From assembly GCF_000160035.2 (NCBI RefSeq), contig NZ_KI535366.1, forward strand, positions 211,571-275,570: a DNA stretch of 64,000 nt. The letters run 5' to 3'. The notes under the pieces were generated by a model. That model did no database searches. It was not told where the DNA came from and saw only the letters and a list, made by a program, of their open reading frames with translations. The position numbers were made by a program, and so were the translations under genes. Positions within the stretch are counted from its first letter, which is position 1; every line of letters starts with the position of its first letter. The DNA is from Catonella morbi ATCC 51271. Its GTDB lineage: Bacteria > Bacillota > Clostridia > Lachnospirales > Lachnospiraceae. Below are positions 27,471 through 36,103 of the stretch, one piece after another.

Positions 27471-27941
27471 ATGGAAGAACTATATAAGATTAAGGGTTTA
27501 TTAAATGCAGGTTTTGTCGGTCAGATTACCTACACTGTATGTCTGCCTGCTAAATGCAGTAAACTGGATATTTGCATGAAATTTTCAAAACAGCATTTTC
27601 CTTCAGCTGATTTAGTTCCTTTAGAGGAATTAAAAGATTTCTGTAAGAAAGAATATGGGATCAGCCTCGGAGAAAATGATGATGAAGCACTAGATAACTG
27701 CCTTCACAATATGAAAACGGAAATTCATCTTATGGCAACATTAAATGATGAGTTTATAGGCTGTATACATAAGCAGAAATTGGAAAGACATATGATATTT
27801 TCAGCATCAGAACTGTCAGAAGGCTGTGTAAGGCCGGATAGTCTCGAAGGTGTACTCAAGGTAACCATATTGGTATTTAATGTGCTTATGGACGAAACTC
27901 CTTATGAAGTAAGCGTACATATAAACAGGGAGGAGAAATGA
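27471..27941 (+). CDS. Small protein of unknown function (DUF-like) in the glycan locus
   Basis: A 156-residue soluble protein; I do not recognise its family. It has no signal peptide or membrane segment. It is rich in Cys and acidic residues (CLPAKCSKLDICMKF, CVRPDSLEG), and its C-terminal half is beta-rich. I prefer ATG 27471, since the TTG just before it lacks any advantage. It sits 6 bases after the response regulator and overlaps the PHP gene by 4 bases, so it is co-translated with the PHP enzyme and may be its partner. Confidence 0.7.
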   Translation: MEELYKIKGLLNAGFVGQITYTVCLPAKCSKLDICMKFSKQHFPSADLVPLEELKDFCKKEYGISLGENDDEALDNCLHNMKTEIHLMATLNDEFIGCIHKQKLERHMIFSASELSEGCVRPDSLEGVLKVTILVFNVLMDETPYEVSVHINREEK

Positions 27942-28873
27942 TGTTTAAGAGATTAGAGCTTCATAATCATACAACCGAGTCGGACAGTTCACTTACCTGT
28001 AAAGAATTGATTGAATTAATGGAAAATGATAAAGTGGATGTATTTGCAATCACCGACCACAACACTATATCGGGACATTCTATAATCAAGGAGTTGTTAA
28101 ACAAAGGAGACTATAAGATAAAGTGTATCTATGGTATGGAATATACCACATATTACGGGCATATTCTCTGTCTTAATCTTCCGGTATACGTGCCTTGGGA
28201 TTCCATTGATTTTTTTAAGCCCGAACTTTTATTTAATGCAGCAAAAAGTAAGGGAGCACTGGTTGGTATTGCGCATCCTTTCTCTTTTGGAGCTCCCTTT
28301 GCAAAAGGCTGTAAGTTTGAAATGAAGGTGAATGATTTTTCTTCTGTAGACTTTATTGAGGTATTTAATAATCCTGAGCCTCTTCATGAAGTAAATGAAA
28401 AGGGGCTTCTCTGGTGGGAAGAACTAGTTTTAGAAGGTAAGCACTTAGCCGCCACCTGTGGGATGGATCTTCATGGACATTGGGATATGGGAAATCAATA
28501 TGCAACTTATATTGAAGGAGAGCCTGACGGCAATATTGATGCTGAACTGGAAAAAGCCATACATACGGGTAATACCTGGGTATCTAAGGGAATGCTTCTT
28601 ATATGCAGCGTTTCAGATAAAGGAGAGTATTTAAAAATAAAACTTTTGGATGCTAAAAAACCGGGATTTATTCCTTCTGAAAACGGTAAATATATTATAA
28701 ATTTTAAGACTAAAACTAAATCTTTTACAACAGATATAGAAGAGGGTTCTGAACTTTCTCTGCCTGTTCATTCATTCAAAAATGAGGAAGATAAGATTAT
28801 TATACCCAAATTATTTGTTAAGGATACAAGTATAGAAAACCTTGTTTGTATATCGCCTGTTATTCATCTGTAA
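27938..28873 (+). CDS. PHP-domain phosphoesterase
   Basis: A 311-residue protein of the polymerase-and-histidinol-phosphatase (PHP) fold. The metal-binding motifs are LELHNHTTESDSS (HxH), FAITDHNTISGH (DH), GIAHPFSFG and the terminal GMDLHGHWD. Members hydrolyse phosphate esters; related ones act on sugar phosphates. GGGAGGAG precedes the ATG. It is the third putative phosphoesterase of this locus, after the metallophosphoesterase and the EEP enzyme, which strengthens the idea of a phosphorylated substrate. The C-terminal 90 residues look like a separate beta domain. Confidence 0.85.
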   Translation: MMFKRLELHNHTTESDSSLTCKELIELMENDKVDVFAITDHNTISGHSIIKELLNKGDYKIKCIYGMEYTTYYGHILCLNLPVYVPWDSIDFFKPELLFNAAKSKGALVGIAHPFSFGAPFAKGCKFEMKVNDFSSVDFIEVFNNPEPLHEVNEKGLLWWEELVLEGKHLAATCGMDLHGHWDMGNQYATYIEGEPDGNIDAELEKAIHTGNTWVSKGMLLICSVSDKGEYLKIKLLDAKKPGFIPSENGKYIINFKTKTKSFTTDIEEGSELSLPVHSFKNEEDKIIIPKLFVKDTSIENLVCISPVIHL

Positions 28874-28951
28874 TTAGTGAATTTAATAATTACAATTTAA
28901 AGTTTTATTATATATTGACAGATAGAATATCATAGATAGCCAAAACTGTAT

Positions 28952-28980
28952 TTGACATAATTAAACTTTAGGTGTAGAAT
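28952..28980 (+). promoter_or_regulatory. Promoter of the thiamine operon
   Basis: TTGACA at 28952-28957 and TAGAAT at 28975-28980 with a 17-base spacer. Transcription would start just before the TPP riboswitch. Confidence 0.75.
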
Positions 28981-29006
28981 TAGTCGGTAAAATTAAATAA
29001 AGAATA

Positions 29007-29092
29007 TAAGGGAGCTATAATTGCTGAGAGGCAGTTCTGAAATGGACTGCGACCTTCATACCTGATTTGGATAATGCCAACGTAGGAAATAT
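29007..29092 (+). promoter_or_regulatory. TPP (THI-box) riboswitch
   Basis: The conserved aptamer parts are present: GGGAGC at the start, CTGAGA at 29024-29029, ACCTGAT at 29060, then GGATAATGCCAACGTAGGAA. It is followed by a terminator hairpin. When thiamine pyrophosphate binds, transcription of the thi genes should stop. Confidence 0.95.
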
Positions 29093-29110
29093 AAGTCTAT
29101 ATTAAAATAT

Positions 29111-29147
29111 AGGCAGGTAATGCTATGGTATTACCTGCCTTTTTTTG
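29111..29147 (+). terminator. Riboswitch-controlled terminator
   Basis: AGGCAGGTAAT and ATTACCTGCCT form an 11-bp perfect stem, followed by seven T. It lies 19 bases after the TPP aptamer and 20 bases before thiM. Confidence 0.9.
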
Positions 29148-29166
29148 TTGAGAAAGTGTGGTAATA

Positions 29167-29907
29167 ATGAAAAATATAAGACCATTGGTGCATTTAATAT
29201 CCAATGAAGTAACTCTTAATAATGTTGTAAATGTCATTCTTGGAGCAGGTGGAAGGGCAATATGTGCAACTGCGGTTGAAGAGGTATTTGAAATTACATC
29301 AAATTCTAAGGCACTTGTATTAAATATAGGTGTGCCAAGCAAAGAAAAGCTTAAAGCTATGCTAATTGCAGGGAAAAGGGCAAACGAAATAGGTATTCCT
29401 GTAGTACTGGATCCTGTAGGTGTAGGTGCTTCTGCATTTAGACACAGTATTGTAAATGAATTGCTTGAAAAGGTTTCATTTACCTGTATAAAGGGTAACA
29501 AGTCAGAGATAGCTAAACTTTGTGGAATAAATTCTAATGCTGTGGGAGTTGACAGCAATGTAACAGAGCTTTGCCACAAAGACCTAAAGCTCTTATCAGA
29601 CAAAACAGGGGCAATTATAGCAGCTACAGGGGAGGTGAATATAATATCAGACCAAAATACTATAACTAAAATACCGGGAGGTAGCAAATTGCTTGATATA
29701 ATAACAGGAAGTGGTTGTATGCTGACAGGTATAATAGGAGTATTTTTGGCTGAGGAAAATAATTATAAAGAAACTGTTGTATCTGCATTTAGTTATTTTA
29801 ATACTGCCGCAAAACAAGCTGAGCTTGATCTTATAGCTAAAGGACAAAATGGTACAGGAAGTTATTTAATCAATCTTTTAGACAGACTAAGTGAAAGGGG
29901 TAAGTAA
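29167..29907 (+). CDS. thiM: Hydroxyethylthiazole kinase
   Basis: A 246-residue ribokinase-like enzyme that phosphorylates salvaged hydroxyethylthiazole for thiamine synthesis. Motifs include HLISNEVTLNNVVNVILGAGG, LDPVGVGASAFR and the phosphate-binding TGSGCMLTG with its catalytic Cys. A GTG at 29158 could add three residues; the ATG at 29167 fits the family. It is slightly shorter than the usual 260-270 residues. It is the first gene after the TPP riboswitch; thiE follows at once. Confidence 0.95.
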   Translation: MKNIRPLVHLISNEVTLNNVVNVILGAGGRAICATAVEEVFEITSNSKALVLNIGVPSKEKLKAMLIAGKRANEIGIPVVLDPVGVGASAFRHSIVNELLEKVSFTCIKGNKSEIAKLCGINSNAVGVDSNVTELCHKDLKLLSDKTGAIIAATGEVNIISDQNTITKIPGGSKLLDIITGSGCMLTGIIGVFLAEENNYKETVVSAFSYFNTAAKQAELDLIAKGQNGTGSYLINLLDRLSERGK

Positions 29908-29911
29908 GGTT

Positions 29912-30559
29912 GTGAAAATATTAAAAGAAACCTATAAGTTGTACGGAATTATAGGAGGATATAAGTCAGGAGATATTGATAAATATATTAAAACCATCTG
30001 TATCAAAGTAGAATCAGCCTTAGAGGGTGGTATGACTATATTACAGCTTAGGGAGAAGTATATGTCCATAAGCTATGAAGTAAAACTTGCAAGAGCAATT
30101 AAAGAGATTTGTAATATTTATGGAGTACCACTTATTATAAATGACAGCATAGAAGTCTGTGCTTTGTCTGATGCTGATGGCGTACATCTTGGGCAGTCGG
30201 ATGGTTCAATTAAAGAAGCAAGAAAAATACTTGGAAATGAAAAAATTATAGGTGCTACTGCTCATAATCTTACAGAGGCATTACTGGCTGAAAAAGAAGG
30301 AGCAGACTATATGGGTTCAGGTGCCGCTTTCGGCTCAGAAACTAAGTTTGATGCAGTTAAAATTCAGCTTGATGAATATAATGCTATTACCCAGGCAGTT
30401 AAAATTCCTGTAGTTGCCATTGGAGGTATTAACTATGAAAATATAGATTTGCTTTCAGGAAGAGGACTTTCGGGAATAGCTTCGATTTCTGCAATTTTTA
30501 ATGGAGAAGACATTAAACATAATACAAGCTTACTTAAAGAAAAACTTAAAAACTGGTAA
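29912..30559 (+). CDS. thiE: Thiamine-phosphate synthase
   Basis: A 215-residue TIM-barrel enzyme that joins HMP pyrophosphate and thiazole phosphate to make thiamine monophosphate. Visible motifs are ILQLREKYMS, PLIINDSIEVC, ADGVHLGQSDG, IGATAHN, GADYMGSGAAFGSETK and VVAIGGI. The GTG at 29912 follows the thiM stop by 4 bases, with AAGG overlapping; an upstream in-frame GTG at 29891 would overlap thiM. The gene is in frame and complete. Confidence 0.95.
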   Translation: MKILKETYKLYGIIGGYKSGDIDKYIKTICIKVESALEGGMTILQLREKYMSISYEVKLARAIKEICNIYGVPLIINDSIEVCALSDADGVHLGQSDGSIKEARKILGNEKIIGATAHNLTEALLAEKEGADYMGSGAAFGSETKFDAVKIQLDEYNAITQAVKIPVVAIGGINYENIDLLSGRGLSGIASISAIFNGEDIKHNTSLLKEKLKNW

Positions 30560-30587
30560 AAATTATTGTTAAAAATGAAAGGAAAAT

Positions 30588-31097
30588 ATGAAAAATTTAA
30601 AAGTAAAAAAATTAGTACTTGCAGCAATGTTTGTAGCCGTCGGAGTAGCTCTTTCACCTCTTAATATTCCTTTAGGAGTAGCAAAATGCTTTCCAACTCA
30701 ACATATAATAAATGTTCTTTTGGCAGTATTTTTAGGACCGGCTTATGGAGTAGGAGCTGCTTTTGCCACATCATTGATTAGAAATATCTTAGGAACCGGT
30801 ACCTTGCTTGCTTTTCCAGGAAGTATGGTAGGTGCCTTCCTTTGCGGAATGGCATATAAATATACAAAGATGCTTTGGACAACTTGTATATTTGAGGTTA
30901 TTGGAACCGGAATCATAGGAGGGATTCTAGCTTTTCCTGTTGCAAGCCTTATTATGAGTAAAGATGTTGCAATGTTTGCCTTTGTAATCCCATTTTTAGT
31001 AAGTACAGCAGGAGGAAGCCTGATTGCTGCCTTTTTAATCTTTAGTATGGAAAAAATGAAACTTATAAACATGCTGAAACATCAAATGGAGGTATAG
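30588..31097 (+). CDS. thiW: ThiW-family membrane protein (thiazole ECF substrate-binding subunit)
   Basis: A 169-residue integral membrane protein with five to six hydrophobic helices. The N-terminal MKNLKVKKLVLAAMFVAVG, the FPTQHIINVL block and the GTGTLLAFPGSMVGA block are typical of ThiW. It is the S-component of an energy-coupling-factor importer that takes up the thiazole precursor for ThiM. The shared A and T components are not in the window. Its place between thiE and thiD supports salvage. Confidence 0.9.
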   Translation: MKNLKVKKLVLAAMFVAVGVALSPLNIPLGVAKCFPTQHIINVLLAVFLGPAYGVGAAFATSLIRNILGTGTLLAFPGSMVGAFLCGMAYKYTKMLWTTCIFEVIGTGIIGGILAFPVASLIMSKDVAMFAFVIPFLVSTAGGSLIAAFLIFSMEKMKLINMLKHQMEV

Positions 31098-31104
31098 GTA
31101 AAAT

Positions 31105-31923
31105 ATGAAAAGCGTACTTACAATAGCCGGAAGTGATAGCAGTGGTGGTGCAGGTATTCAGGCAGATATAAAAGCAATACTTGCAAATGATGTATACGCC
31201 ATGTCTGCCATTACAGCACTTACTGCCCAGAATACTACAGGTGTAGTAGATATAGCTTATGTAGGGGCTGATTTTCTAAAAAAACAAATTGAAGTTGTAT
31301 TTACTGACATACAGCCAGAAGCAGTTAAAACCGGTATGATTGCTTCGCCTGAGCAAGTGAAAGTGATAGCTGATCTAATGAAGTTATATGAAGTTGAAAA
31401 TCTTGTAATTGATCCTGTTATGATTGCTACAAGCGGTGCAGAGCTGGCAAATAAAGATGTAGTAGAAGCCATGATAAAATATCTGTTTCCTATATCTAAG
31501 CTTATTACTCCAAACTTGTTAGAAACTAGTACTTTACTTGAAATACTTGGTGAAAAATATGACTTGAAAGATAAAACTACAGATTTTGATATAGAGAGAA
31601 TGGCTGAAAAGCTTTCTTCAAGCTTTGAGTGCAATGTACTTGTCAAGGGTGGTCATAGGAAAGGAGCTTGTGATGACTTATTATATGAAAAATTCGGTAA
31701 AATAACCTGGTTAAGAAGCAATAAAATAACCAACCCTAATACACATGGAAGTGGTTGTACGCTTTCAAGTACAATAGCAGCTAACCTTGCCAAAGGTTAT
31801 ACTCTGAATGAAAGTGTGATTCTTGCGAAAAACTATATAACTGAAATACTGAAATCAGATTTGAATTTAGGAAAAGGCAGTGGTCCTTTGGATCACGGAT
31901 ATATTTTAAGAAAGGGAAAGTAA
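31105..31923 (+). CDS. thiD: Hydroxymethylpyrimidine/phosphomethylpyrimidine kinase
   Basis: A 272-residue kinase that phosphorylates HMP and HMP-P to the pyrophosphate used by ThiE. It shows [19 protein letters not shown] at the start, [24 protein letters not shown] and the C-terminal [11 protein letters not shown] with catalytic Cys. It is the fourth gene of the thi operon and ends 1 base before thiC. Confidence 0.95.
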   Translation: MKSVLTIAGSDSSGGAGIQADIKAILANDVYAMSAITALTAQNTTGVVDIAYVGADFLKKQIEVVFTDIQPEAVKTGMIASPEQVKVIADLMKLYEVENLVIDPVMIATSGAELANKDVVEAMIKYLFPISKLITPNLLETSTLLEILGEKYDLKDKTTDFDIERMAEKLSSSFECNVLVKGGHRKGACDDLLYEKFGKITWLRSNKITNPNTHGSGCTLSSTIAANLAKGYTLNESVILAKNYITEILKSDLNLGKGSGPLDHGYILRKGK

Positions 31924-31924
31924 A

Positions 31925-33238
31925 ATGAAAAGAGAATATTGTACTCAGATGGAAGCAGCAAGAAAGGGAATCATTACTCCTGAACTTAAAAAAGTTGCAT
32001 CAAAGGAAAATAGGAGAATAGAGGAAGTTTTACCATTGGTTGCAGAAGGTAAGATTGTAATTCCTGCAAATATTAATCATAAATGTCTGGATGCCAATGG
32101 AGTAGGCAGTATGCTTAAAACAAAAATCAATGTAAATCTAGGTATAAGTCGTGACTGCAAGGATTATGACATAGAAATGAAAAAGGTAATGCAGGCTGTT
32201 GAACTTGGAGCTGAGTCAATTATGGATCTCTCAAGTCATGGTGACACCACAACTTTTAGGAGAAAATTATGTAAAGAATGCCCTGCAATGATAGGAACTG
32301 TACCTATTTATGACTCAGTTATTCATTTTAAAAGAGACTTAAAAGAACTAACTGCGAAGGACTTTTTAGATGTAATAAGGCTTCATGGTGAGGACGGCGT
32401 AGACTTTGTTACCTTACACTGTGGAATCACAAGGAAAACAATTGAACAGATAAGAAGTGGTAGTAGAAAAATGAACATAGTCAGTCGTGGGGGAAGTCTT
32501 GTATTTGCCTGGATGAGCATGACTGGTGAAGAAAACCCTTTTTATGAATATTATGATGAAATTCTTGAGATTTGTCGTGAATATGATATGACTATCAGCC
32601 TTGGAGATGCCTGTAGACCGGGTTGCCTGGCAGATGCAACTGACGGAGTGCAGATAGAGGAGTTAATCAAGCTTGGAGAACTTACAGAAAGGGCTTGGAA
32701 GAGGGATGTACAGGTTATGGTTGAGGGTCCCGGACATGTTCCTATGGATCAGATAGCTGCTAATATGAAGATTCAACAGACAATATGTAAGGGTGCACCA
32801 TTTTATGTACTTGGACCTTTGGTAACAGATATAGCACCGGGCTATGACCACATCACTTCAGCTATAGGAGGGGCTATAGCTGCCTGGTCAGGTGCAGCCT
32901 TTCTCTGCTACGTAACTCCTGCGGAGCATCTTGCACTTCCAAATGTAGATGATGTAAGACAGGGAATAATAGCAAGCAAAATAGCTGCTCATTCAGCTGA
33001 TATTGCTAAAGGAATACCGGGAGCGAGAGAGCAGGATGACAGAATGGCTAATGCCAGAAGGGCACTTGATTGGGATGCACAATGGACAGAAGCACTTGAT
33101 CCGACAACTGCAAAAGCAATAAGAGACAGTCGTTTACCGGAAGATGACCATTCCGACACCTGTAGTATGTGCGGAAAATTCTGTGCAGTAAGAAGTATGA
33201 ACAAAGCTTTAGCAGGTGAGGTTATAGATATATTATGA
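31925..33238 (+). CDS. thiC: Phosphomethylpyrimidine synthase
   Basis: A 437-residue radical-SAM enzyme that makes HMP phosphate from aminoimidazole ribotide. It has the C-terminal iron-sulfur motif CSMCGKFC, and the family blocks [38 protein letters not shown] and [11 protein letters not shown]. It supplies the pyrimidine half; thiG, thiS, thiF and thiH are absent here, so the thiazole half is probably imported by ThiW. Last gene of the riboswitch operon. Confidence 0.97.
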   Translation: MKREYCTQMEAARKGIITPELKKVASKENRRIEEVLPLVAEGKIVIPANINHKCLDANGVGSMLKTKINVNLGISRDCKDYDIEMKKVMQAVELGAESIMDLSSHGDTTTFRRKLCKECPAMIGTVPIYDSVIHFKRDLKELTAKDFLDVIRLHGEDGVDFVTLHCGITRKTIEQIRSGSRKMNIVSRGGSLVFAWMSMTGEENPFYEYYDEILEICREYDMTISLGDACRPGCLADATDGVQIEELIKLGELTERAWKRDVQVMVEGPGHVPMDQIAANMKIQQTICKGAPFYVLGPLVTDIAPGYDHITSAIGGAIAAWSGAAFLCYVTPAEHLALPNVDDVRQGIIASKIAAHSADIAKGIPGAREQDDRMANARRALDWDAQWTEALDPTTAKAIRDSRLPEDDHSDTCSMCGKFCAVRSMNKALAGEVIDIL

Positions 33239-33357
33239 AGTTATATTTATAATTTGAATCTATTTTAACTTGAATAATCTCCACACTGTGATATTATATT
33301 AGAGGGTATTTTATAAAGAATTATTTTACTCAAATATGATGTTTTTAGGAGATTTTA

Positions 33358-33942
33358 ATGGCTAAGTTATATTTTCGTTACGGAGCAATGAATTGCGGTA
33401 AAACCACAGCACTTTTACAGACTGCACATAATTATTCGGAAAGCGGGCAGAAGGCTATCATTATTAAGCCTGCCGTAGATACCAAGATGAAAGCTTGTGT
33501 AACAAGCCGTCTTGGGATTAAGAGAGAAGTGGACTTGCTTGTAAGTGAAGAACTGGATTTGTTTGAATATTTTAAAAATTATAATTCAAAGTTGGATTGT
33601 ATATTGGTGGATGAAGTACAGTTTCTAACAGTACCTCAGATAGAACAGTTGTATAGGGTAGCAGTAGTGCTTAACATACCGGTTATATGTTATGGTCTCA
33701 GAACTGACTTCAGAATGGATGGCTTCCCTGCCAGCTCAAGGCTGTTAGAGCTTGCTCATTCAATAACCGAAATGAAAAATGTATGTTCCTGCGGTAAAAA
33801 GGCTACCTGCAATCTTAGAATGGTAAATGGTATACCAACTTTTAAAGGAAATCAGGTAGAAATAGATGATTCTGATTTTATTTCTTACAAGGCTGTATGT
33901 TCTGAGTGTTTTGAAAGACTGAAATCTTCATCAAACGCTTGA
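33358..33942 (+). CDS. tdk: Thymidine kinase
   Basis: A 194-residue type II thymidine kinase that salvages thymidine to dTMP. It has the P-loop GAMNCGKTT, LVDEVQFL (Walker B), the lid zinc cysteines in CSCGKKATCNLR and CSECF, and the YGLRTDF block. AGGAG precedes the ATG. It stands alone, with its own upstream gap of 120 bases, and the BlaI-like regulator follows. Confidence 0.96.
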   Translation: MAKLYFRYGAMNCGKTTALLQTAHNYSESGQKAIIIKPAVDTKMKACVTSRLGIKREVDLLVSEELDLFEYFKNYNSKLDCILVDEVQFLTVPQIEQLYRVAVVLNIPVICYGLRTDFRMDGFPASSRLLELAHSITEMKNVCSCGKKATCNLRMVNGIPTFKGNQVEIDDSDFISYKAVCSECFERLKSSSNA

Positions 33943-34027
33943 CTTTAGGTATAAATGATTATATACTACTGTTATAGTAAAAATTTTGTTAGACAATAGT
34001 AGTACAACTTTGAGTAGGGAGTCAATT

Positions 34028-34399
34028 ATGAGCGAACTGAGATTGCATGAAGGTGAATTAAACATTATGGAGCTTCTATGGTCCAATAAGGAGCTTGCAG
34101 CCAAGGATATTTCTAAAATTATAAAAGAATATATAGGCTGGGAGAAAAATACTACTTATACTGTAATTAAGCGTCTTATAGACAAGGGAGCCGTACAGAG
34201 AACAGATCCGGGCTTCATCTGCAGTGCACTTGTATCACAGCGTTCAGTTCGTGAGATAGAAACCAAAAGACTTCTTAATCAGTTTTATAATGGTTCATTG
34301 CAAACATTTATAAGTGAGTATTTAAAGAATCAAAGGCTTTCAGCCGGTGATATTGCGGAGCTACAAAAGTTAGCTAAGAATTCCAGCAGAAAGTTTTAA
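34028..34399 (+). CDS. BlaI/MecI-family winged-helix repressor
   Basis: A 123-residue penicillinase-repressor-type regulator: winged helix (residues about 5-75, with GELNIMELLWSNKELAAKDISKII split over the first helices and TTYTVIKRLIDKGAV as recognition helix) and a C-terminal dimerisation part. The ATG at 34028 has GGGAG 9 bases upstream. No BlaR1/MecR1 antirepressor is next to it. Its target is unknown; the ACTACT/AGTAGT half sites just upstream of it (33969-34001) suggest autoregulation. A shared terminator follows. Confidence 0.82.
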   Translation: MSELRLHEGELNIMELLWSNKELAAKDISKIIKEYIGWEKNTTYTVIKRLIDKGAVQRTDPGFICSALVSQRSVREIETKRLLNQFYNGSLQTFISEYLKNQRLSAGDIAELQKLAKNSSRKF

Positions 34400-34417
34400 T
34401 GAAGTTTAAAAAGTAGA

Positions 34418-34458
34418 AGAGTGCAGTCTGAATAATATATTTCAGAACTACACTCTTT
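34418..34458. terminator. Terminator between convergent genes
   Basis: AGAGTG and AGT on the left pair with ACT and CACTCT on the right of an AT-rich loop. It stands between the BlaI-like gene and the convergent membrane protein and ends in TTTA. Confidence 0.6.
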
Positions 34459-34493
34459 ACTAAATTTAAAAGGAGATTTATCTTAGTACTATT

Positions 34494-35033
34494 TTATCCT
34501 AGTACTTCAAATAAATAGTAATTAGCAGTTTTTTCATCATAGCATACATAAAGATTGCATCTATCCTCAAGTGCTCCATCCCAGGCTTTACTTTTTATAG
34601 CGGTTTCTCTGAACTTAACAGAATCATTAAGGATATTTTTCTTTAAGTCAGTTTTTGACAGATTTTTCAACAAATCAAGCATTGTTTCATGTTCATCTAC
34701 AGAAAGACCTGTGTGAAAGTATTTCAAGTCAAAGAAAGTATTTAAGGTATCTTCCTTATCAATCTTAAGTACAGATAATTTAGTTCCTTCGCCAAGCCAG
34801 TCAGTATTGTCATAAAGTTCAACAATTCCTGTACTTTGAGGGAAATCTATTTTCCAGTTTTCCTGTAGTACATGAAGCGGATCATGAGTAATCACATAAT
34901 TCCTTCCTGATAAAAATATAAAGTATGCTATAAATAATACAAAAATACTTAGGATAATTTCTTTTCTATAATATTTAACTGAAGAGATATCAAGTATTTT
35001 AAATCCTGTATATACTTTATGTTTCAAATCCAT
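34494..35033 (-). CDS. Single-pass membrane protein of unknown function
   Basis: A 179-residue protein that I do not recognise. A basic N-terminus is followed by one hydrophobic helix (about residues 23-45, IILSIFVLFIAYFIFL) and a soluble domain of about 130 residues outside, with several Lys and acidic residues and two Cys near the C-terminus (CNLYVC). I prefer ATG 35033, which has GGCAGG upstream; an in-frame ATG at 35057 would add eight residues. It is a single gene in reverse to the genes on its left, with a family B repeat upstream. Confidence 0.65.
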   Translation of the reverse strand: MDLKHKVYTGFKILDISSVKYYRKEIILSIFVLFIAYFIFLSGRNYVITHDPLHVLQENWKIDFPQSTGIVELYDNTDWLGEGTKLSVLKIDKEDTLNTFFDLKYFHTGLSVDEHETMLDLLKNLSKTDLKKNILNDSVKFRETAIKSKAWDGALEDRCNLYVCYDEKTANYYLFEVLG

Positions 35034-35202
35034 CACCTGCCTTTTTTGAAACAGCATTGTGATTTAACTTATGATATTTTAACTTTAACACGTAAAGAGA
35101 GAATGTGCAATAGCTTTTAGGAAAGCTTAAGAACCGTAATAATATTGTATGATTTACTGAAAATTTGTAAGAAATGAAAGGATAGCAATATGAATACTTA
35201 TA

Positions 35203-35431
35203 TATAACTATTCGCGAAACCCAAGTTTAACGAAATCTAATCCCGTAATTAAATTGTTATACCAAGCAATCTGATATTAACCTCAATATTGGTTTAACAG
35301 GCTGAAAATATCATATATAATCCCCAATATATCCCCATAGTCACAGACCGAAAAAAATTTATCCTACTGTACTGTGTGGATTAAATTTTTTTCGGTCTGT
35401 GACCTATGTCGTGAATAATTTGGAATAATTA
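35203..35431 (-). repeat. Repeat family B, long copy B6 with 21-bp palindrome
   Basis: The right end, read on the minus strand, is TAATTATTCCAAATTATTCA then CGACATAGG, matching the left end of the copy at 45370. Inside, 35341-35361 and 35382-35402 are perfect 21-bp inverted repeats around a 20-nt loop. The left end is TATATAACTATTCGCGAAAC. TATATA lies at both borders and may be a target duplication. The stop codon of the ABC ATPase gene is its last bases. Confidence 0.75.
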
Positions 35432-36094
35432 TATATTTTCCTTAAATATACCGTCATCCAGTTGGAATACTTTATCTGACATTCTTGCAAGCTCCAAGTC
35501 GTGTGTTACTACAACTATACAATATCCCTGTTCCTTTGCAAGCTTCTTAAACAGATTAAATATACTCAAAGTATTCTCTTTATCAAGGTTTCCGGTCGGT
35601 TCATCCGCAAGGATTATCTCAGCTCCCGTAGCTATCGCCCTCGCGATTGCCACTCTCTGCTGCTCACCACCCGAAAGCTGCGAAGGGAATCTTTTTAACT
35701 TATCCTTTGTAATCTCAACTAAGCCTAAGAGTCTTTCCGCTTCTTTTATGGCTTCTTTCTTGCTTACTCCCTTTAATTCCAGAGGATAGCAGACATTCTC
35801 TTCAGCAGTAAGCAACTGGAAAAGCTGAAATGACTGGAAAATCATTGCCACCTTATTGCGCCTGTATAAATCCATATCAAGTTTACTTAACTCTTCTCCA
35901 TCAGCAAATATTTCTCCGCTTGCAGGAACATCAAGTCCCATCATAAGAGAAAGCAGGGTTGTCTTTCCGCTTCCCGACGGACCTGTCACCGCATGAAGTT
36001 TTCCGCCGTCAAAGCAGGCTGAAATTCCTTTTAAAACCTGCGCTCCCGTTTTGCCATACTTATAAAAAACGTTCTCAATTCTAAGCTCCGCCAT
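35429..36094 (-). CDS. ABC transporter ATPase (LolD/MacB type)
   Basis: A 221-residue ATPase with Walker A GPSGSGKTT, signature LSGGEQQRVAIARA and Walker B IILADEPTGNLD. This MacB/LolD-like class drives FtsX-type permeases for lipoproteins, peptides or toxins. The large permease lies 9 bases upstream in the same operon. Its stop codon TAA (35431-35429) is the outer end of a family B repeat. Confidence 0.93.
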   Translation of the reverse strand: MAELRIENVFYKYGKTGAQVLKGISACFDGGKLHAVTGPSGSGKTTLLSLMMGLDVPASGEIFADGEELSKLDMDLYRRNKVAMIFQSFQLFQLLTAEENVCYPLELKGVSKKEAIKEAERLLGLVEITKDKLKRFPSQLSGGEQQRVAIARAIATGAEIILADEPTGNLDKENTLSIFNLFKKLAKEQGYCIVVVTHDLELARMSDKVFQLDDGIFKENI

Positions 36095-36103
36095 AACTTC
36101 CTC

